Made by a program: the position numbers and the translations under genes
The notes under the pieces: model-generated
What the model saw: only the letters and a program-made list of their open reading frames with translations
Database searches by the model: none
What the model was told of the DNA's origin: nothing
Source: Bordetella genomosp. 13
Lineage (GTDB): Bacteria > Pseudomonadota > Gammaproteobacteria > Burkholderiales > Burkholderiaceae_B
Assembly: GCF_002119665.1 (NCBI RefSeq)
Contig: NZ_CP021111.1
Span: 2,232,001-2,296,000 of the forward strand
Direction of reading: 5' to 3'
Length of the DNA: 64,000 bases
Shown here: positions 1 through 10,492 of the stretch, piece after piece
Layout of the letters: every line of letters begins with the position of its first letter
Numbering within the stretch: the first letter of the stretch is position 1

Positions 1-791
1 TCGAGCGTGGCCCGGAATGCGGCGATCAGGTTGGGCGGCAGGTCGCGAATGAAGCCTACCGTGTCGGACAGCACCACGGCCCCTGCCCCTTCGATCCAGA
101 TGCGCCGCGTGGTGGTGTCCAGCGTGGCGAACAGCTGGTCGGCCGCATAGGCGCCGGCACGCGTCATCGCGTTGAACAACGTGGACTTGCCGGCGTTGGT
201 ATAGCCCACCAGCGAGACGGACAAGGCGCCGCCTCGCGCGCGGGCGCGGCGCTGGGTGACGCGCTGGCGCTCGACCCGGTCCAGCCGTTCGCGCAGCAGC
301 CTGACCTTGGCGCCGATCATGCGGCGGTCCATTTCGAGCTGCGATTCGCCGGGGCCCCGCATGCCGATACCGCCGCGCTGTCGCTCCAGGTGGGTCCAGA
401 GACGCGTCAGGCGCGTGGCCAGGTGCTGCAGCTGGGCCAGCTCGACCTGCAGCTTGCCCTCGTGGCTCTTGGCGCGCAGCGCGAAGATGTCGAGGATCAG
501 GGCCACGCGGTCGACCACGCGCAAATTGAACTCGCGCTCGAGGTTGCGCTGCTGGGCGGGCGACAGCGGCTGGTCGAACAGGATGATGTCGGCCAGCTGC
601 CCCCGCGCCATGGCGACGGCCTCTTCGACCTTGCCCGAACCGATGAAGTACTTCGCGTCGGGCCGGTCGCGGCGCGCCGTGAGGGTGCCGGTGATCTCGG
701 CCCCCGCGCCACGGGCCAGCATGGCGAACTCGTCGGCATGCGCGGCATGGTCCGGGCTGCCGAGATCGACGCTGATGATCAATGCACGCAT
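1..791 (-). CDS. hflX: GTPase HflX, 3' end outside window
   Basis: Ribosome-associated GTPase of the HflX family (OBG-HflX superfamily), known to split stalled 70S ribosomes. About 263 N-terminal residues are visible. They include the HflX N-terminal domain, the conserved stretch ERQRGGIGMRGPGE ahead of the G domain, the P-loop GYTNAGKST and the following switch region with DTVGFIRDLP. The rest of the G domain and the C-terminus run off the left edge. The start is the ATG giving MRALIIS. It lies downstream of hfq in the usual betaproteobacterial order, but a terminator-like hairpin separates the two genes, so hflX may also have its own promoter. Confidence 0.95.
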   Translation of the reverse strand, partial: MRALIISVDLGSPDHAAHADEFAMLARGAGAEITGTLTARRDRPDAKYFIGSGKVEEAVAMARGQLADIILFDQPLSPAQQRNLEREFNLRVVDRVALILDIFALRAKSHEGKLQVELAQLQHLATRLTRLWTHLERQRGGIGMRGPGESQLEMDRRMIGAKVRLLRERLDRVERQRVTQRRARARGGALSVSLVGYTNAGKSTLFNAMTRAGAYAADQLFATLDTTTRRIWIEGAGAVVLSDTVGFIRDLPPNLIAAFRATL

Positions 792-903
792 GCTAGGAAT
801 TTCTCGCTTGCCGCGCGGCCGGCGCGCGGCGTGTATACGGGGCGCTCGCCAGGCGGGCGCCGGACCGCCGCGATGCGGCAGCCATGAAAAATGGTCGCCC
901 AGC

Positions 904-937
904 GAAAATGCCCGCCGGCGCGAAACGCGCGGCGGGC
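904..937 (-). terminator. Intrinsic terminator after hfq
   Basis: On the minus strand a GC-rich stem (GCCCGCC paired with GGCGGGC, closing a GCGCG/CGCGC inner part with a TTT loop) is followed by ATTTTC. It lies 29 bp past the hfq stop and before hflX, so it probably ends or attenuates the upstream operon. Confidence 0.7.
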
Positions 938-965
938 AGCAAGGGGTACTGCTGGAGCCGAAGGT

Positions 966-1202
966 TTATTCAGCGGGGACTTCCACCTGGAAATTGACGG
1001 CCCTGGCCGGAACGACGGTGGAGATGGCATGCTTGTAGACCATCTGCGTGACGGTGTTGCGCAGCAGGACCACGTATTGGTCGAAAGATTCGATTTGCCC
1101 TTGAAGCTTGATGCCGTTCACCAGGTAAATGGACACGGGCACATGTTCTTTGCGCAGCGTGTTGAGGAACGGATCTTGCAGAGTTTGCCCTTTATTGCTC
1201 AT
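966..1202 (-). CDS. hfq: RNA chaperone Hfq
   Basis: Sm-like hexameric RNA chaperone that pairs small RNAs with mRNAs. At 78 residues it is the usual betaproteobacterial length without a long C-terminal tail. The Sm1 part ([20 protein letters not shown]) and the Sm2 part with the [10 protein letters not shown] motif (H in the U-rich-RNA-binding YKHAI) are intact. A strong ribosome binding site, AAGGAG, lies 8 nt before the ATG. It is the last gene of the operon containing hisC and der and is followed by a terminator hairpin. Confidence 0.98.
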   Translation of the reverse strand: MSNKGQTLQDPFLNTLRKEHVPVSIYLVNGIKLQGQIESFDQYVVLLRNTVTQMVYKHAISTVVPARAVNFQVEVPAE

Positions 1203-1313
1203 TGGCCAGGCTCCTTTTGTTTTGAATAGCGGCAGCAGACGCCGGAATACGTACTCTACCGGGTTTTCCCGGCCCGTGCCACTTGGCCCGGGACCAATAT
1301 GCCACTAGAGATT

Positions 1314-2393
1314 TCAGCCTTGAACCAGCGCACGCAAGGCCTCGAGCAATGTCGTGCATTGCGGCTCGGTGCCCACTGTGATGCGCAGGAACTGGTCGAT
1401 GCGCGGGTGACGAAAATGGCGCACGATGATGCTGCGTTCGCGCAGTCCGGCGGCCAGGCCTGCGGCATCGTGACCGGGGTGGCGGGCAAAGACGAAATTG
1501 GCCGCCGAAGGCAGCACCTCGAAGCCGAGGTCCTGCAGGCCCGCGGTCATGCGCGCGCGGGTTTCCATCACGGCCTTGCGCGTGCGCTCGAAGTGCCCCA
1601 CGTCGTCCAGCGCGGCCGCCGCGCCGGCTTCGGCCACGCGGTCGATCGGATAGGAATTGAAGCTGTTCTTGACCCGCTGCAGTCCGTCGATCAGCGCCTC
1701 GTGGCCGATGGCGAAGCCCACTCGCAGGCCGGCCAGCGACCGCGACTTCGACAGGGTCTGCACCACCAGCAGGTTCTCGTGGCGCCCCACCAGCGGTGCG
1801 GCCGACTGCGCGCCGAAGTCCACGTAGGCCTCGTCCACCACCACCACGCACTGCGGATTGGCGGCGACGATGCGCTCGACCTCGTCCAGTTCGAGGGCGC
1901 GGCCCGTGGGCGCGTTGGGATTGGGGAAGATGATGCCGCCGGCAGGCCCCCGCCCGCCGGCGTCCGGCAGGTAATCGTCGGGGTCGATGCGGAAATCGTC
2001 GGTGAGCGGCACGGGTTCGTGCACGACGCCGTACAGGCCGCAATACACCGGATAGAAGCTGTAGCTGATGTCCGGAAAGCGCAGCGGCGCGGGCTGCTGG
2101 AAGAACGCCTGGAACACGTGGGCCAGCACTTCGTCCGAGCCATTGCCCACGAACACCTGATCGGGCGACACGCCGGCGCTGGCGGCTGCGGCCTGGCGCA
2201 GGCGGTCGGAGGCGGGATCGGGATACAGGCGCATCGAGTCGTCGCACGCGTCGCGCATGGCCTGCAGCGCCCGGGGCGACGGCCCGTAGGGGTTCTCGTT
2301 GGTGTTCAGCTTGACCAGATTGGTCAGCTTGGGCTGCTCGCCCGGCACGTACGGACTTAGCGTGCCCACCACCGGGCTCCAGTAGCGGCTCAT
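1314..2393 (-). CDS. hisC: Histidinol-phosphate aminotransferase
   Basis: PLP-dependent class I/II aminotransferase that converts imidazole-acetol phosphate and glutamate to histidinol phosphate in histidine biosynthesis. 359 residues, normal for HisC. Visible features are [11 protein letters not shown] near residue 30, [10 protein letters not shown], and the PLP-lysine region [18 protein letters not shown]. The ATG overlaps the der stop in an ATGA, which fixes the start and argues for translational coupling. A longer reading frame continues upstream inside der in another frame and is not used. It is an isolated his gene away from the main his operon, as often seen in this group. Confidence 0.96.
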   Translation of the reverse strand: MSRYWSPVVGTLSPYVPGEQPKLTNLVKLNTNENPYGPSPRALQAMRDACDDSMRLYPDPASDRLRQAAAASAGVSPDQVFVGNGSDEVLAHVFQAFFQQPAPLRFPDISYSFYPVYCGLYGVVHEPVPLTDDFRIDPDDYLPDAGGRGPAGGIIFPNPNAPTGRALELDEVERIVAANPQCVVVVDEAYVDFGAQSAAPLVGRHENLLVVQTLSKSRSLAGLRVGFAIGHEALIDGLQRVKNSFNSYPIDRVAEAGAAAALDDVGHFERTRKAVMETRARMTAGLQDLGFEVLPSAANFVFARHPGHDAAGLAAGLRERSIIVRHFRHPRIDQFLRITVGTEPQCTTLLEALRALVQG

Positions 2394-3751
2394 TTGTTTT
2401 CCTGCTGCGCGTAAGGATTGTGCGAAGACTTGAATTCGATGCGCAGCGGCGTACCGGCCAGCTTGAAGGCCTCGCGGAAACGCGTTTCGAGATAACGGCG
2501 GTACGACTCCGGAATGGCATCCAGCGCATTGCCGTGGATGATGACCAACGGAGGATTCTGGCCGCCCTGGTGGGCGTAGCGCATTTTGGGACGGAAGATG
2601 CCCTTGCGAGGCGGCTGCTGCTGTTCGACGGCAGCCTGCAGCTCGCGCGTGAGCTTCGGCGTGGACAGCTTGGCGAAGGCGGCCGCGTGCGCGGCATTGA
2701 CGGATTTCAGCAGGGGCTTGATGCCCACGCCTTTCAGTGCCGAGATCGTGTGGACCTTGGCGAAGGAAAGGAAGCGCAGCTTGCGCTGGAACTCGCGCTC
2801 GATCTGCTCGCGCTGGTCGGCGTCCAGTCCGTCCCATTTATTGATGGCCACCACCACCGCGCGCCCGGTCTCGAGCACGAAGCCGGCGATGTGGGCATCC
2901 TGTTCGGACACCTCGGTCTGGGCGTCCAGCACCAGCACGACCACGTTGCATGCCTCGATGGCCTGCAGCGTCTTGATGACCGAGAACTTTTCGATGGCCT
3001 CGAAGACCTTGCCGCGCTTGCGCAGGCCCGCCGTGTCGATCAGGGTGTAGCGCTTGCCGTCGCGCTCGAAATCAATTTCGATGGCGTCGCGCGTGGTGCC
3101 TGGCAGGTCGAAGGCGATGACGCGCTCTTCGCCCATCAGGGTGTTGATCAGCGTGGACTTGCCGACGTTGGGACGGCCGACGATGGCCAGCTTGATGCGG
3201 TGATCCGGCGCCTGCGCGTCGGCCTGGTCCTCGGCCTCGTCGACCGGCGGCGCCAGGTCTTGCAGCGCGATTTCGATCAGCTCGGCGATGCCGTCGCCAT
3301 GCGCGGCCGAGATGGGGTGCGGCTGGCCCAGCCCAAGCTCGTGGAAGTCGCCGGTGGCGGCTCCCGTATTCATGCCCTCCGCCTTGTTCACCGCCAGCAG
3401 CACGCGCTGCTGGCCGGACTTGCGCAAGAGCCGCGCGATCTCGTGGTCGTGGGCGTTGACGCCGGCCCGGGCGTCGACCAGGAACACCACCACGTCAGCC
3501 TCGGCGATGGCCTGGCGCGTCTGACGCGCCATTTCCATCAGGATGCCCGTCTTGGCCACCGGCTCGAAGCCGCCCGTGTCGATGACGATGAAGGGCGTAT
3601 CGCCCACCCTGCCCTCGCCGTAATGCCGGTCGCGCGTGAGGCCGGCATAGTCGGCCACCAGCGCCGCGCGCGAACGCGTCAGGCGGTTGAAGAGGGTCGA
3701 CTTGCCCACATTGGGACGACCGACCAGGGCGACGACAGGCTTGAAGGACAC
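2390..3751 (-). CDS. der: Ribosome biogenesis GTPase Der
   Basis: Double-Era-like GTPase (EngA) needed for 50S subunit maturation. 453 residues with two tandem G domains, each with the P-loop GRPNVGKST (near residues 11 and 191), each followed by DTGG or DTAG switch II and NKxE/NKWD specificity motifs. A basic KH-like C-terminal domain ([14 protein letters not shown]) ends the protein. It sits 24 bp after bamB, the standard bamB-der pairing, and overlaps hisC by 4 bp. Confidence 0.98.
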   Translation of the reverse strand: MSFKPVVALVGRPNVGKSTLFNRLTRSRAALVADYAGLTRDRHYGEGRVGDTPFIVIDTGGFEPVAKTGILMEMARQTRQAIAEADVVVFLVDARAGVNAHDHEIARLLRKSGQQRVLLAVNKAEGMNTGAATGDFHELGLGQPHPISAAHGDGIAELIEIALQDLAPPVDEAEDQADAQAPDHRIKLAIVGRPNVGKSTLINTLMGEERVIAFDLPGTTRDAIEIDFERDGKRYTLIDTAGLRKRGKVFEAIEKFSVIKTLQAIEACNVVVLVLDAQTEVSEQDAHIAGFVLETGRAVVVAINKWDGLDADQREQIEREFQRKLRFLSFAKVHTISALKGVGIKPLLKSVNAAHAAAFAKLSTPKLTRELQAAVEQQQPPRKGIFRPKMRYAHQGGQNPPLVIIHGNALDAIPESYRRYLETRFREAFKLAGTPLRIEFKSSHNPYAQQENK

Positions 3752-3775
3752 GGTAGAAGAACGGAAAGAAACGGG

Positions 3776-4936
3776 TTACTTGATGCCGATCATGACCAGA
3801 TCGCCGTCGCCCGTCTGCACCAGGACGCCTTGCGAAGTCGCCTGGGGCGGGGACACGATCGGGTCGCTGCCCACCGACAGGCGGGCCAGCAGGCCGCCGT
3901 CGCTGCGCGACAGGAAGTGGACATAGCCATCATAGTCGCCGACCGCCACCGCGCCGCCATACGAGGCGGGGACGGTCAGCGAACGGTTGCGCAGCGCCGC
4001 CTGCTTCCAGGTGTTGGCGCCGGAATCGAGGGCGAACGCGTTGACCACGCTGTGCTGGTCGGACGAGTAGGCATGGCGGTCGTCGACGGTCAGGCCGGTG
4101 GAGCTGGAGAAATCCTTGCTCCAGACCGGACGGCCGCCAGCGGCGACGTCGAAGCACACGATGCGGCCCTGATAGGCCACCGCGCACAGCAGGCGGCCGG
4201 CCAGCGCGGGCGCGCCCACCACGTCGGTCAGGCGTTCCAGGTCGCTGCCGCCGCGCGGCGTGGCGACGGTGCCTTCCCACTGGACGTTGCCGCTGTTCAG
4301 GTTGATGGCCATCATCTTGCCGCCCGGCAGGCCCGTGATGACCAGGCCCTGGGCGACGATAAGCTGCGCCGCGCCGCGCAGGGCCAATGCCGGGCCGGGA
4401 CGCTGCAGGCTCCAGAGACGGTCGCCCGAGTTGGCGTCGAAGGCCTGGACGCGGTAGTCGCCGCTGCGCACGACGACCACGCCGCTGCTGACCACCGGCG
4501 GAATGCTGACCTCGCTGGTGGCCTGCGCCTTCCACTTCACCTTGCCGGTGTCGTCGAACGCGATGATCTGGCCCAGCGGCGTGGCCACCGCGGTGACCGT
4601 GCCGTCGCTGCCCGCGCCGGCGGACAGGTCGGTGTCGGCGTCGGCACGCCACAGCGGACGGCCGCTGAGCAGGTCGAACTTGCCGACGTTGCCGTCGGGC
4701 GTGGCGGCATAGACCGCGTCGCCGACCACGGTGGGTACGAACCCCAGGCCCGAGCCGCTGCCGACCGAGGCCGTCCAGGTTTCATTCACGGAGATGCCGG
4801 GCGCGTACTCGGTAAGTTCGGCGGGCGCGTAGCGGGTGTCTTCGCTGCTGAACAGCGAGCAGCCGCCAAGCACCGCAATGCCTGCCAGGACCAGGGCGCC
4901 GCGCCACATGCGGCCGGGACGGGAGATGCGAATCAC
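3776..4936 (-). CDS. bamB: Outer membrane assembly lipoprotein BamB
   Basis: Beta-propeller lipoprotein of the BAM complex that helps insert beta-barrel proteins in the outer membrane. 386 residues. A signal peptide ends in the lipobox LGGC (Cys near residue 26), giving a lipid anchor after processing. The body contains repeated PQQ-like blades such as GDRLWSLQRPG and GNVQWEGTV. It starts 1 bp after the yfgM-like stop and precedes der, the conserved yfgM-bamB-der order. Confidence 0.96.
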   Translation of the reverse strand: MIRISRPGRMWRGALVLAGIAVLGGCSLFSSEDTRYAPAELTEYAPGISVNETWTASVGSGSGLGFVPTVVGDAVYAATPDGNVGKFDLLSGRPLWRADADTDLSAGAGSDGTVTAVATPLGQIIAFDDTGKVKWKAQATSEVSIPPVVSSGVVVVRSGDYRVQAFDANSGDRLWSLQRPGPALALRGAAQLIVAQGLVITGLPGGKMMAINLNSGNVQWEGTVATPRGGSDLERLTDVVGAPALAGRLLCAVAYQGRIVCFDVAAGGRPVWSKDFSSSTGLTVDDRHAYSSDQHSVVNAFALDSGANTWKQAALRNRSLTVPASYGGAVAVGDYDGYVHFLSRSDGGLLARLSVGSDPIVSPPQATSQGVLVQTGDGDLVMIGIK

Positions 4937-4937
4937 A

Positions 4938-5576
4938 TCAGGCTCCGCTCAAAGCATCGAGTTTCAATTGCACGATCTGCGTCAGGGGATGGGCCGCGCC
5001 CAGTCCGTCGAGCGCGCTCTTCCAGGCGGCGCGCGCCTCGTCGCGCTTGCCCTGCGCGGCCAGCACGTCGCCACGTCGATCGGCGTACAGGGCCGCGAAC
5101 GGAGCCGGCGGATTCTCGAGCTGCTTGAGCGCCTGGTCGTATTGCTTCTGGTCGAGCAACAGGCCGGCCAGGCGCAGGCGCGCCACGGGCTGCAAGGCCT
5201 TCTGGTCGGCCTGGCCGGCCAGCCACTCGAGCTGCTGCCGTGCGCCGTCGACGTCCTTCTGGTCGGCCAGCGCCTGGGCCGCGATGAGCACGCCGCGGGC
5301 CGCATAGCCGGTGGATCCGTAGTCGTCGCGCAGGGTCTGCGCGGCGGCCTTGATGCGCGCCGTGGAATCGGGGCCGCCCAGGCGGGCCGCGTCTTCGAGG
5401 GCCTCGTAGTAGCCCATGGCCTGGTTGGCCTGGTAATTCTGATAGGCGCGCCAGCCCGACCACCCCGCCGCGGCCAGCGCGACGATGGTGATCACGATGA
5501 TGGTCAGCATGCCATAGCGCGCCCACCACGCCTTGAGCGCGTCGAGTTTTTCCTGTTCGTCGAGATCGTATGCCAT
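4938..5576 (-). CDS. YfgM-like tetratricopeptide membrane protein
   Basis: Single-pass inner-membrane protein with a periplasmic TPR-like domain, 212 residues. The N-terminus (MAYDLDEQEKLDALKAWW) is the family signature. It is followed by one transmembrane helix around residues 23-42 (MLTIIVITIVALAAAGWSGW) and helical repeats. In E. coli YfgM associates with the SecYEG translocon and the periplasmic chaperone PpiD. It lies between hisS (7 bp away) and bamB (1 bp away), the order seen in many proteobacteria. Confidence 0.93.
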   Translation of the reverse strand: MAYDLDEQEKLDALKAWWARYGMLTIIVITIVALAAAGWSGWRAYQNYQANQAMGYYEALEDAARLGGPDSTARIKAAAQTLRDDYGSTGYAARGVLIAAQALADQKDVDGARQQLEWLAGQADQKALQPVARLRLAGLLLDQKQYDQALKQLENPPAPFAALYADRRGDVLAAQGKRDEARAAWKSALDGLGAAHPLTQIVQLKLDALSGA

Positions 5577-5583
5577 TGCTGCT

Positions 5584-6867
5584 TCAACCCTTGGTATTCA
5601 GAACTTGCGCCAGCTGCGCCAGCGGCACTTGCTGTTGCGATCCTTCCTGGTCGCCTTCGCGGAGGAACTTCACGCTGGCGGTACGGTTGGCCACTTCGTC
5701 GCCGCCAAGGATAACCGCAACCCGCGCGCCACTGGCATCGGCGCGCTTGAACTGCGACTTGAAGCTGCCCGAGCCCGCATGCACCACGACGGCCAGGCCG
5801 GCGTCGCGCAGGGTCTCGGCAACCTGCGCGGCCAGGCGCTGCGCCTCGTCGCCCTGGTGCACGACATAGACCTCGCATTCGGGCACGGGTTCGGAGGGAA
5901 CGGTCTGTTCCCACAGATCGATCAGGCGCTCGACGCCGATGGCGAAGCCCACCGCCGGCGCGGGTTTGCCGCCCAGCAATTCGATCAGGCCGTCGTAGCG
6001 GCCGCCGCCGCACACCGTGCCCTGCGAACCCAGCCGATCGGTGACCCACTCGAACACGGTGGAGTTGTAGTAATCGAGCCCGCGCACCAGGCGCGGATTG
6101 AGGCGGTACTCGATGCCAGCATCGGCCAGCCGCTGGCATACGCCGTCGAAGTGGGCGCGCGACTCGTCACCCAGGAAATCGAACAGGCGCGGCGCGGAGT
6201 CGGCCATCTCCTGCATGGCGGGATTCTTGGTGTCCAGCACGCGCAAGGGGTTGGTGTACAGGCGGCGCTTGCCGTCCTCGTCCAGGACGTCCTGGTGGCG
6301 TTCGAGGTGGGCGATCAGCGCGGCGCGATGCGCGGCCCGCTCGGCGGGCTGGCCCAGCGAATTCAGTTCGAGGCGCACGTCGGTCAGGCCCAGCAGCTTC
6401 CACAGGCGGGCCAGCATCACGATGAGCTCGGCGTCGACGTCCGGCCCGGCATAGCCCAGCGCCTCGACGTCGATCTGGTGGAACTGGCGGTAGCGGCCGC
6501 GCTGCGGGCGCTCGTGGCGGAACACCGGGCCGATGGAATAGACGCGATGCGGACGGTCGTAGAGCAGATTGTGCTCGATGCTGGCACGCACGATGCCGGC
6601 GGTCATCTCGGGTCGCAGCGTCAGCGAGTCGCCGTTCAGCGCATCGGTGAAGGTGTACATCTCTTTCTCGACGATGTCGGTGACTTCGCCGATGCCGCGC
6701 GCGAACAGGCGGGTATGTTCGAGCACGGGGGTGCGCACGTTGCGGTAGCCGTAGCTGCGCAGCCAGTCGCGCACGAGTGCCTCGAATTGCTCCCAGCGGG
6801 CGCTGGCGCCGGGCAGCAGGTCGTTCATGCCGCGTATCGCGGTGACTTTCTGGAAGGCTTGCGTCAT
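5584..6867 (-). CDS. hisS: Histidyl-tRNA synthetase
   Basis: Class II aminoacyl-tRNA synthetase that charges tRNA-His. 427 residues from [16 protein letters not shown]. Motif 2 appears as [19 protein letters not shown], and the histidine-binding motifs LVRGLDYYN and GGGRYDGL are present, followed by the HGTP anticodon-binding domain. The frame stays open for 76 codons further upstream, but the [13 protein letters not shown] start matches the conserved N-terminus of the family. It lies 58 bp after ispG in a long operon. Confidence 0.97.
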   Translation of the reverse strand: MTQAFQKVTAIRGMNDLLPGASARWEQFEALVRDWLRSYGYRNVRTPVLEHTRLFARGIGEVTDIVEKEMYTFTDALNGDSLTLRPEMTAGIVRASIEHNLLYDRPHRVYSIGPVFRHERPQRGRYRQFHQIDVEALGYAGPDVDAELIVMLARLWKLLGLTDVRLELNSLGQPAERAAHRAALIAHLERHQDVLDEDGKRRLYTNPLRVLDTKNPAMQEMADSAPRLFDFLGDESRAHFDGVCQRLADAGIEYRLNPRLVRGLDYYNSTVFEWVTDRLGSQGTVCGGGRYDGLIELLGGKPAPAVGFAIGVERLIDLWEQTVPSEPVPECEVYVVHQGDEAQRLAAQVAETLRDAGLAVVVHAGSGSFKSQFKRADASGARVAVILGGDEVANRTASVKFLREGDQEGSQQQVPLAQLAQVLNTKG

Positions 6868-6925
6868 CTGTGTCGCGCCGCCAGCGTCCGCATGGGCGGA
6901 CCGCCGGGCAGCCAGTTCCTTTGTT

Positions 6926-8212
6926 CTAGTGAGCCGCCACGGCGCCGTAGCGGCGAGCGACGTAGTCTTCGACGATGGCCTGGAATTCTTCGGCGATGTG
7001 ATCGCCCTTGAGGGTGACCGTGCGCTCGCCGTCGATGAAGACCGGCGCCGCGGGCACCTCGCCGGTGCCGGGCAGGCTGATGCCGATGTCGGCATGGCGG
7101 CTTTCGCCGGGCCCGTTGACCACGCAGCCCATGACGGCCACGTTCATGGATTCCACGCCAGGATACTGGGCGCGCCATACGGGCATCTGGCGCCGCAGGT
7201 ACGACTGGATGCTGTCGGCCAGTTCCTGGAAGAACGTGCTGCTGGTGCGTCCGCAGCCGGGGCACGCCACCACCATCGGGGTGAAGGCGCGCAGGCCCAT
7301 GGTCTGCAGGATCTCCTGCGCCACGATGACCTCGCGGGCACGGTCGCCGCCCGGCTCGGGCGTGAGCGAGATTCGGATGGTGTCGCCGATGCCCTCTTGC
7401 AGCAGCACGGACAGCGCGGCGGTGGAAGCCACGATGCCCTTGCTGCCCATGCCGGCCTCGGTGAGGCCCAGGTGCAGCGGATAGTCGCAGCGGGCGGACA
7501 GGTCGCGATAGACGGCGATGAGATCCTGCACGTGGCTGACCTTGCACGACAGCACGATGGCGTCGCCGGGCAGGCCGAGCTCTTCGGCGCGCCGCGCGTT
7601 GCTGATGGCCGAGACCACCAGCGCGTCGCGCATGACGGCCTGCGCTTCCCAGGGCTGCGAGCGGCGGCTGTTCTCGTCCATCTTGCGGGCCATGAGCTCG
7701 TGGTCGAGGCTGCCCCAGTTGACGCCGATGCGCACCGGCTTGTTGTGGCGGCAGGCCACTTCGATCATCTGCGCGAAGTTGTCGTCGCGGCGCTTGCCGC
7801 CGCCCATGTTGCCCGGATTGATGCGGTACTTGGACAGCGCCTGCGCGCACTCGGGGAACTGGGTAAGCAGCTTGTGCCCGTTGTAGTGGAAGTCGCCCAC
7901 CAGCGGCGCGGACACGCCCATGCGGTCCAGCTGCTCGCGGATGGCGGCGACTTCGCGCGCGGCCTCGGGCGTGTTGACCGTGATGCGCACGACCTCGGAG
8001 CCGGCCTGCACGAGTTCCTTGACCTGGATGGCCGTGGCGATGGCGTCGGCCGTGTCGGTGTTGGTCATGGACTGCACGACGACCGGGGCGCCGCCGCCCA
8101 CCGTGACCACGCGATCGTTCCAGCGCACCTGCACGGCGCGCGTGATGCGGCGCTGGCCCGGGCCGACAGGAGGCGGAGGGATATCCTGGCTGGTCATGGC
8201 GGAATCCTGCAT
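6926..8212 (-). CDS. ispG: (E)-4-hydroxy-3-methylbut-2-enyl-diphosphate synthase
   Basis: [4Fe-4S] enzyme of the MEP isoprenoid pathway that reduces MEcPP to HMBPP. 428 residues (423 if the second Met, at 8197, is used). The TIM-barrel start [11 protein letters not shown] is intact, and the C-terminal cluster region has CPGCGRTSS and GCVVNGPGE with the expected cysteines. It starts 7 bp after the rodZ-like stop, the widespread rodZ-ispG-hisS arrangement. Confidence 0.97.
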   Translation of the reverse strand: MQDSAMTSQDIPPPPVGPGQRRITRAVQVRWNDRVVTVGGGAPVVVQSMTNTDTADAIATAIQVKELVQAGSEVVRITVNTPEAAREVAAIREQLDRMGVSAPLVGDFHYNGHKLLTQFPECAQALSKYRINPGNMGGGKRRDDNFAQMIEVACRHNKPVRIGVNWGSLDHELMARKMDENSRRSQPWEAQAVMRDALVVSAISNARRAEELGLPGDAIVLSCKVSHVQDLIAVYRDLSARCDYPLHLGLTEAGMGSKGIVASTAALSVLLQEGIGDTIRISLTPEPGGDRAREVIVAQEILQTMGLRAFTPMVVACPGCGRTSSTFFQELADSIQSYLRRQMPVWRAQYPGVESMNVAVMGCVVNGPGESRHADIGISLPGTGEVPAAPVFIDGERTVTLKGDHIAEEFQAIVEDYVARRYGAVAAH

Positions 8213-8219
8213 GGGTGGG

Positions 8220-8714
8220 CTATTGGAAAAGCGCGTGCGCCAGCCACTGGAACGACAGCCATTCCTGCGGCAGCCAGCCTTGCCAGAATGCGTAGGCCAC
8301 GACGATGGCCACCACGATGAGGATGGCGACCAGCCAACCCCAGGAACCGGACGAGGCGCGCTCTTCGTCCATGGACATGCCCGCGGCCGACCGGGCGTGC
8401 GTGCCGCGCACGGGCGGCCGGGCGGGCCCCGGGGACGGCGCCACGCCGTCCAGCGAGGCGGCGATCACGTCGCCGTCGGCGCCCAGCAGGCGCGCGTAGT
8501 TGCGGATCAGGCCGCGCAGCGAAACGCCGGTGGGCAGCGCCTCCCAGCGCTCTTCCTCGAGGGCCTGCAGCTGGCGGGGCGAGAACTTGATGCGGGACGA
8601 GACGTCTTCGAGCGACCACCCGCGCGCCGTGCGCAGGGCGCGCAGTGCGCCGCCCACGGTGCCGGGCGCATCGGCGGGCGCGGCCGCCGACGGGGGTAGG
8701 GTTTCCTGCGTCAT
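8220..8714 (-). CDS. RodZ-like HTH membrane protein, truncated form
   Basis: 164 residues. An N-terminal RodZ/HTH_25-type helix-turn-helix domain (about residues 18-88: [20 protein letters not shown] ... [15 protein letters not shown]) is followed by a Pro-rich linker and one transmembrane helix (about 127-145), then only about 18 residues. RodZ links the MreB cytoskeleton to the membrane and usually carries a periplasmic DUF4115 domain after the helix; here that domain is absent. The ispG start is 7 bp downstream, so no frameshifted continuation fits. The ATG overlaps the rlmN stop (ATGA). Position between rlmN and ispG is the normal rodZ position. Confidence 0.85.
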   Translation of the reverse strand: MTQETLPPSAAAPADAPGTVGGALRALRTARGWSLEDVSSRIKFSPRQLQALEEERWEALPTGVSLRGLIRNYARLLGADGDVIAASLDGVAPSPGPARPPVRGTHARSAAGMSMDEERASSGSWGWLVAILIVVAIVVAYAFWQGWLPQEWLSFQWLAHALFQ

Positions 8715-9874
8715 GCATGCACCTGTGCGATGGGGATGGTGCGTCCCGCGCCTCGCGCCGCGCTGCGCTCGGCCAGGCGGGTGCGGTCGCGCACCTCGCC
8801 GGCCAGCTGGCCGCATGCCGCATCGATGTCGTCGCCGCGCGTCTTGCGCACGGTGGTGACGATGCCGGCATCCATCAGGCGCTGCGCGAAAACCTTGACG
8901 CGCGCCGACGGCGACCGCTTCAGGCCGGAAGCCGGGAACGGATTGAACGGGATCAGGTTGAGCTTGCAGCGAACCTGCCGGGCCACCTGGACCAGTTCGC
9001 GGGCATGCTGGTCGGAGTCGTTGACGCCGTCCAGCATGCAGTATTCGAAGGTGATGAAATCGCGCGGGGCGTGGGCCAGGTAGCGCTGGCACGCGTCGAG
9101 CAGCGAATTCAGCGGGTACTTGCGGTTGAGCGGCACGAGTTCGTCGCGCAGCGCATCGTTGGGCGCGTGCAGCGACACGGCCAGCGCCACGGGGCAGTCT
9201 TGCGACAGCCGGTCCATCATGGGCACGACGCCCGAGGTAGACACCGTGACGCGACGCCGCGACAGGCCATAGGCGTTGTCGTCGAGCATCAGGCGCAGCG
9301 CGGGAACCAGCTGGTCGTAGTTGAGCAGGGGCTCGCCCATACCCATCATGACGACGTTGCTGACCACGCGGGTGTCGGTGTCGGCCGAGGCCTTGCTGCC
9401 CGGCAGCCGCGCCGTGCCCGCGTCGGCCTCGAGGACCCGCTTGGCCCACCACAGCTGGCCGATGATCTCGGCGGTGGTGAGGTTGCGGTTGAAGCCCTGG
9501 TGCCCGGTGGAGCAGAAGCGGCAATTGACGGCGCAGCCCGCCTGGCTGGACACGCACAGCGTGCCGCGGTCGTCTTCGGGGATGAACACCGTTTCGATGG
9601 CGTTGCCCTGCCCCACGTCGAACAGCCACTTGCGGGTGCCGTCGGACGAGCGCTGTTCGGTATTGACCGGCAGCGCCTGGATGCGGCAGTGCTGAGCCAG
9701 CTGGCCGCGGAACTCGCGGGCCAGGTCGGACATGGCGTCGAACGAATCGGCGCCGCGCTGGTGGATCCAGCGCTGCAGCTGCCGGGCGCGAAACGGCTTG
9801 CCGCCCCACTGCCCGACCAGTTCGGACAGCGCGGGGGCATCCAGGCCCAGCAGGTTGACGCGTTCGGAATCCAT
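8711..9874 (-). CDS. rlmN: 23S rRNA / tRNA m2A methyltransferase RlmN
   Basis: Radical-SAM enzyme that methylates C2 of A2503 in 23S rRNA and A37 in some tRNAs. 387 residues. The cluster-binding CX3CX2C motif reads CAVNCRFC. The substrate motif [10 protein letters not shown] and a C-terminal conserved cysteine in [12 protein letters not shown] are present. It begins 33 bp after ndk and overlaps the rodZ-like gene by 4 bp. Confidence 0.97.
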   Translation of the reverse strand: MDSERVNLLGLDAPALSELVGQWGGKPFRARQLQRWIHQRGADSFDAMSDLAREFRGQLAQHCRIQALPVNTEQRSSDGTRKWLFDVGQGNAIETVFIPEDDRGTLCVSSQAGCAVNCRFCSTGHQGFNRNLTTAEIIGQLWWAKRVLEADAGTARLPGSKASADTDTRVVSNVVMMGMGEPLLNYDQLVPALRLMLDDNAYGLSRRRVTVSTSGVVPMMDRLSQDCPVALAVSLHAPNDALRDELVPLNRKYPLNSLLDACQRYLAHAPRDFITFEYCMLDGVNDSDQHARELVQVARQVRCKLNLIPFNPFPASGLKRSPSARVKVFAQRLMDAGIVTTVRKTRGDDIDAACGQLAGEVRDRTRLAERSAARGAGRTIPIAQVHA

Positions 9875-9907
9875 GTCAGTAGCGGCCGCCTGAGCGGCCC
9901 TGCGATA

Positions 9908-10333
9908 TCAACGGCTGTGGATGTTGATTTCGGGGAAGAAGAAGGCGATTTCGACGGCGGCCGTCTCGGGCGCGTCGGAACCGTGCACGGCGTTGGCGTC
10001 GATGCTGTCGGCGAAGTCGGCGCGGATGGTGCCCTTTTCGGCCTTCTTGGGATCGGTGGCGCCCATCAGGTCGCGGTTCTTCTGGATGGCGCTTTCGCCT
10101 TCCAGGACTTGCACGAACACGGGGCCGGAAACCATGAAGTCGACCAGGTCCTTGAAGAACGGACGGGCCGAGTGCACGGCGTAGAAGCGTTCGGCGTCGG
10201 CGCGCGACAGCTGTTGCATGCGGGCGGCGATCACTTTCAGGCCAGCCTGCTCGAAGCGGGCGACGATCTGGCCAATGACGTTCTTGGCCACGGCGTCGGG
10301 CTTGATGATCGAGAGGGTGCGTTCGATGGACAT
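9908..10333 (-). CDS. ndk: Nucleoside diphosphate kinase
   Basis: Transfers the gamma phosphate between nucleoside di- and triphosphates through a phosphohistidine. 141 residues, the normal length. The N-terminus [18 protein letters not shown] is the family signature, and the active-site His lies in [12 protein letters not shown]. It is the first gene of the long operon that runs leftward to hfq. The frame stays open upstream but the Met used matches the conserved start. Confidence 0.98.
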   Translation of the reverse strand: MSIERTLSIIKPDAVAKNVIGQIVARFEQAGLKVIAARMQQLSRADAERFYAVHSARPFFKDLVDFMVSGPVFVQVLEGESAIQKNRDLMGATDPKKAEKGTIRADFADSIDANAVHGSDAPETAAVEIAFFFPEINIHSR

Positions 10334-10396
10334 GAAGACTCCGGGATTTCGGTTTTTCCGAGTAAAAACAGATACTTCGAAAAGGTTTACAGTAAC

Positions 10397-10416
10397 CCGG
10401 CATTCTAGCATGCCGG
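10397..10416. repeat. Perfect 7-bp inverted repeat between ndk and valS
   Basis: CCGGCAT and ATGCCGG separated by TCTAGC in the 159-bp divergent space between ndk and valS. It could be a regulator site or an RNA hairpin in the valS leader. No regulator can be named. Confidence 0.45.
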
Positions 10417-10492
10417 CGAGAACCTATTTACATCTTAAAATCGACGGTTTGCTCGGCCATCTGGCCGACCCCCTGTATCGCCGGAACCCGCA

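Noticed and set aside
1203..1313. Terminator between hisC and hfq
   Set aside because: CCGGG/CCCGG stretches can pair, but no clean stem with a T tract is seen, and read-through into hfq is expected.
2420..5128. 902-codon open frame on the plus strand
   Set aside because: It is antisense to der and bamB, whose protein families are certain. Its composition (Arg, His, Gly, Ala, Gln-rich) is the usual shadow of high-GC genes.
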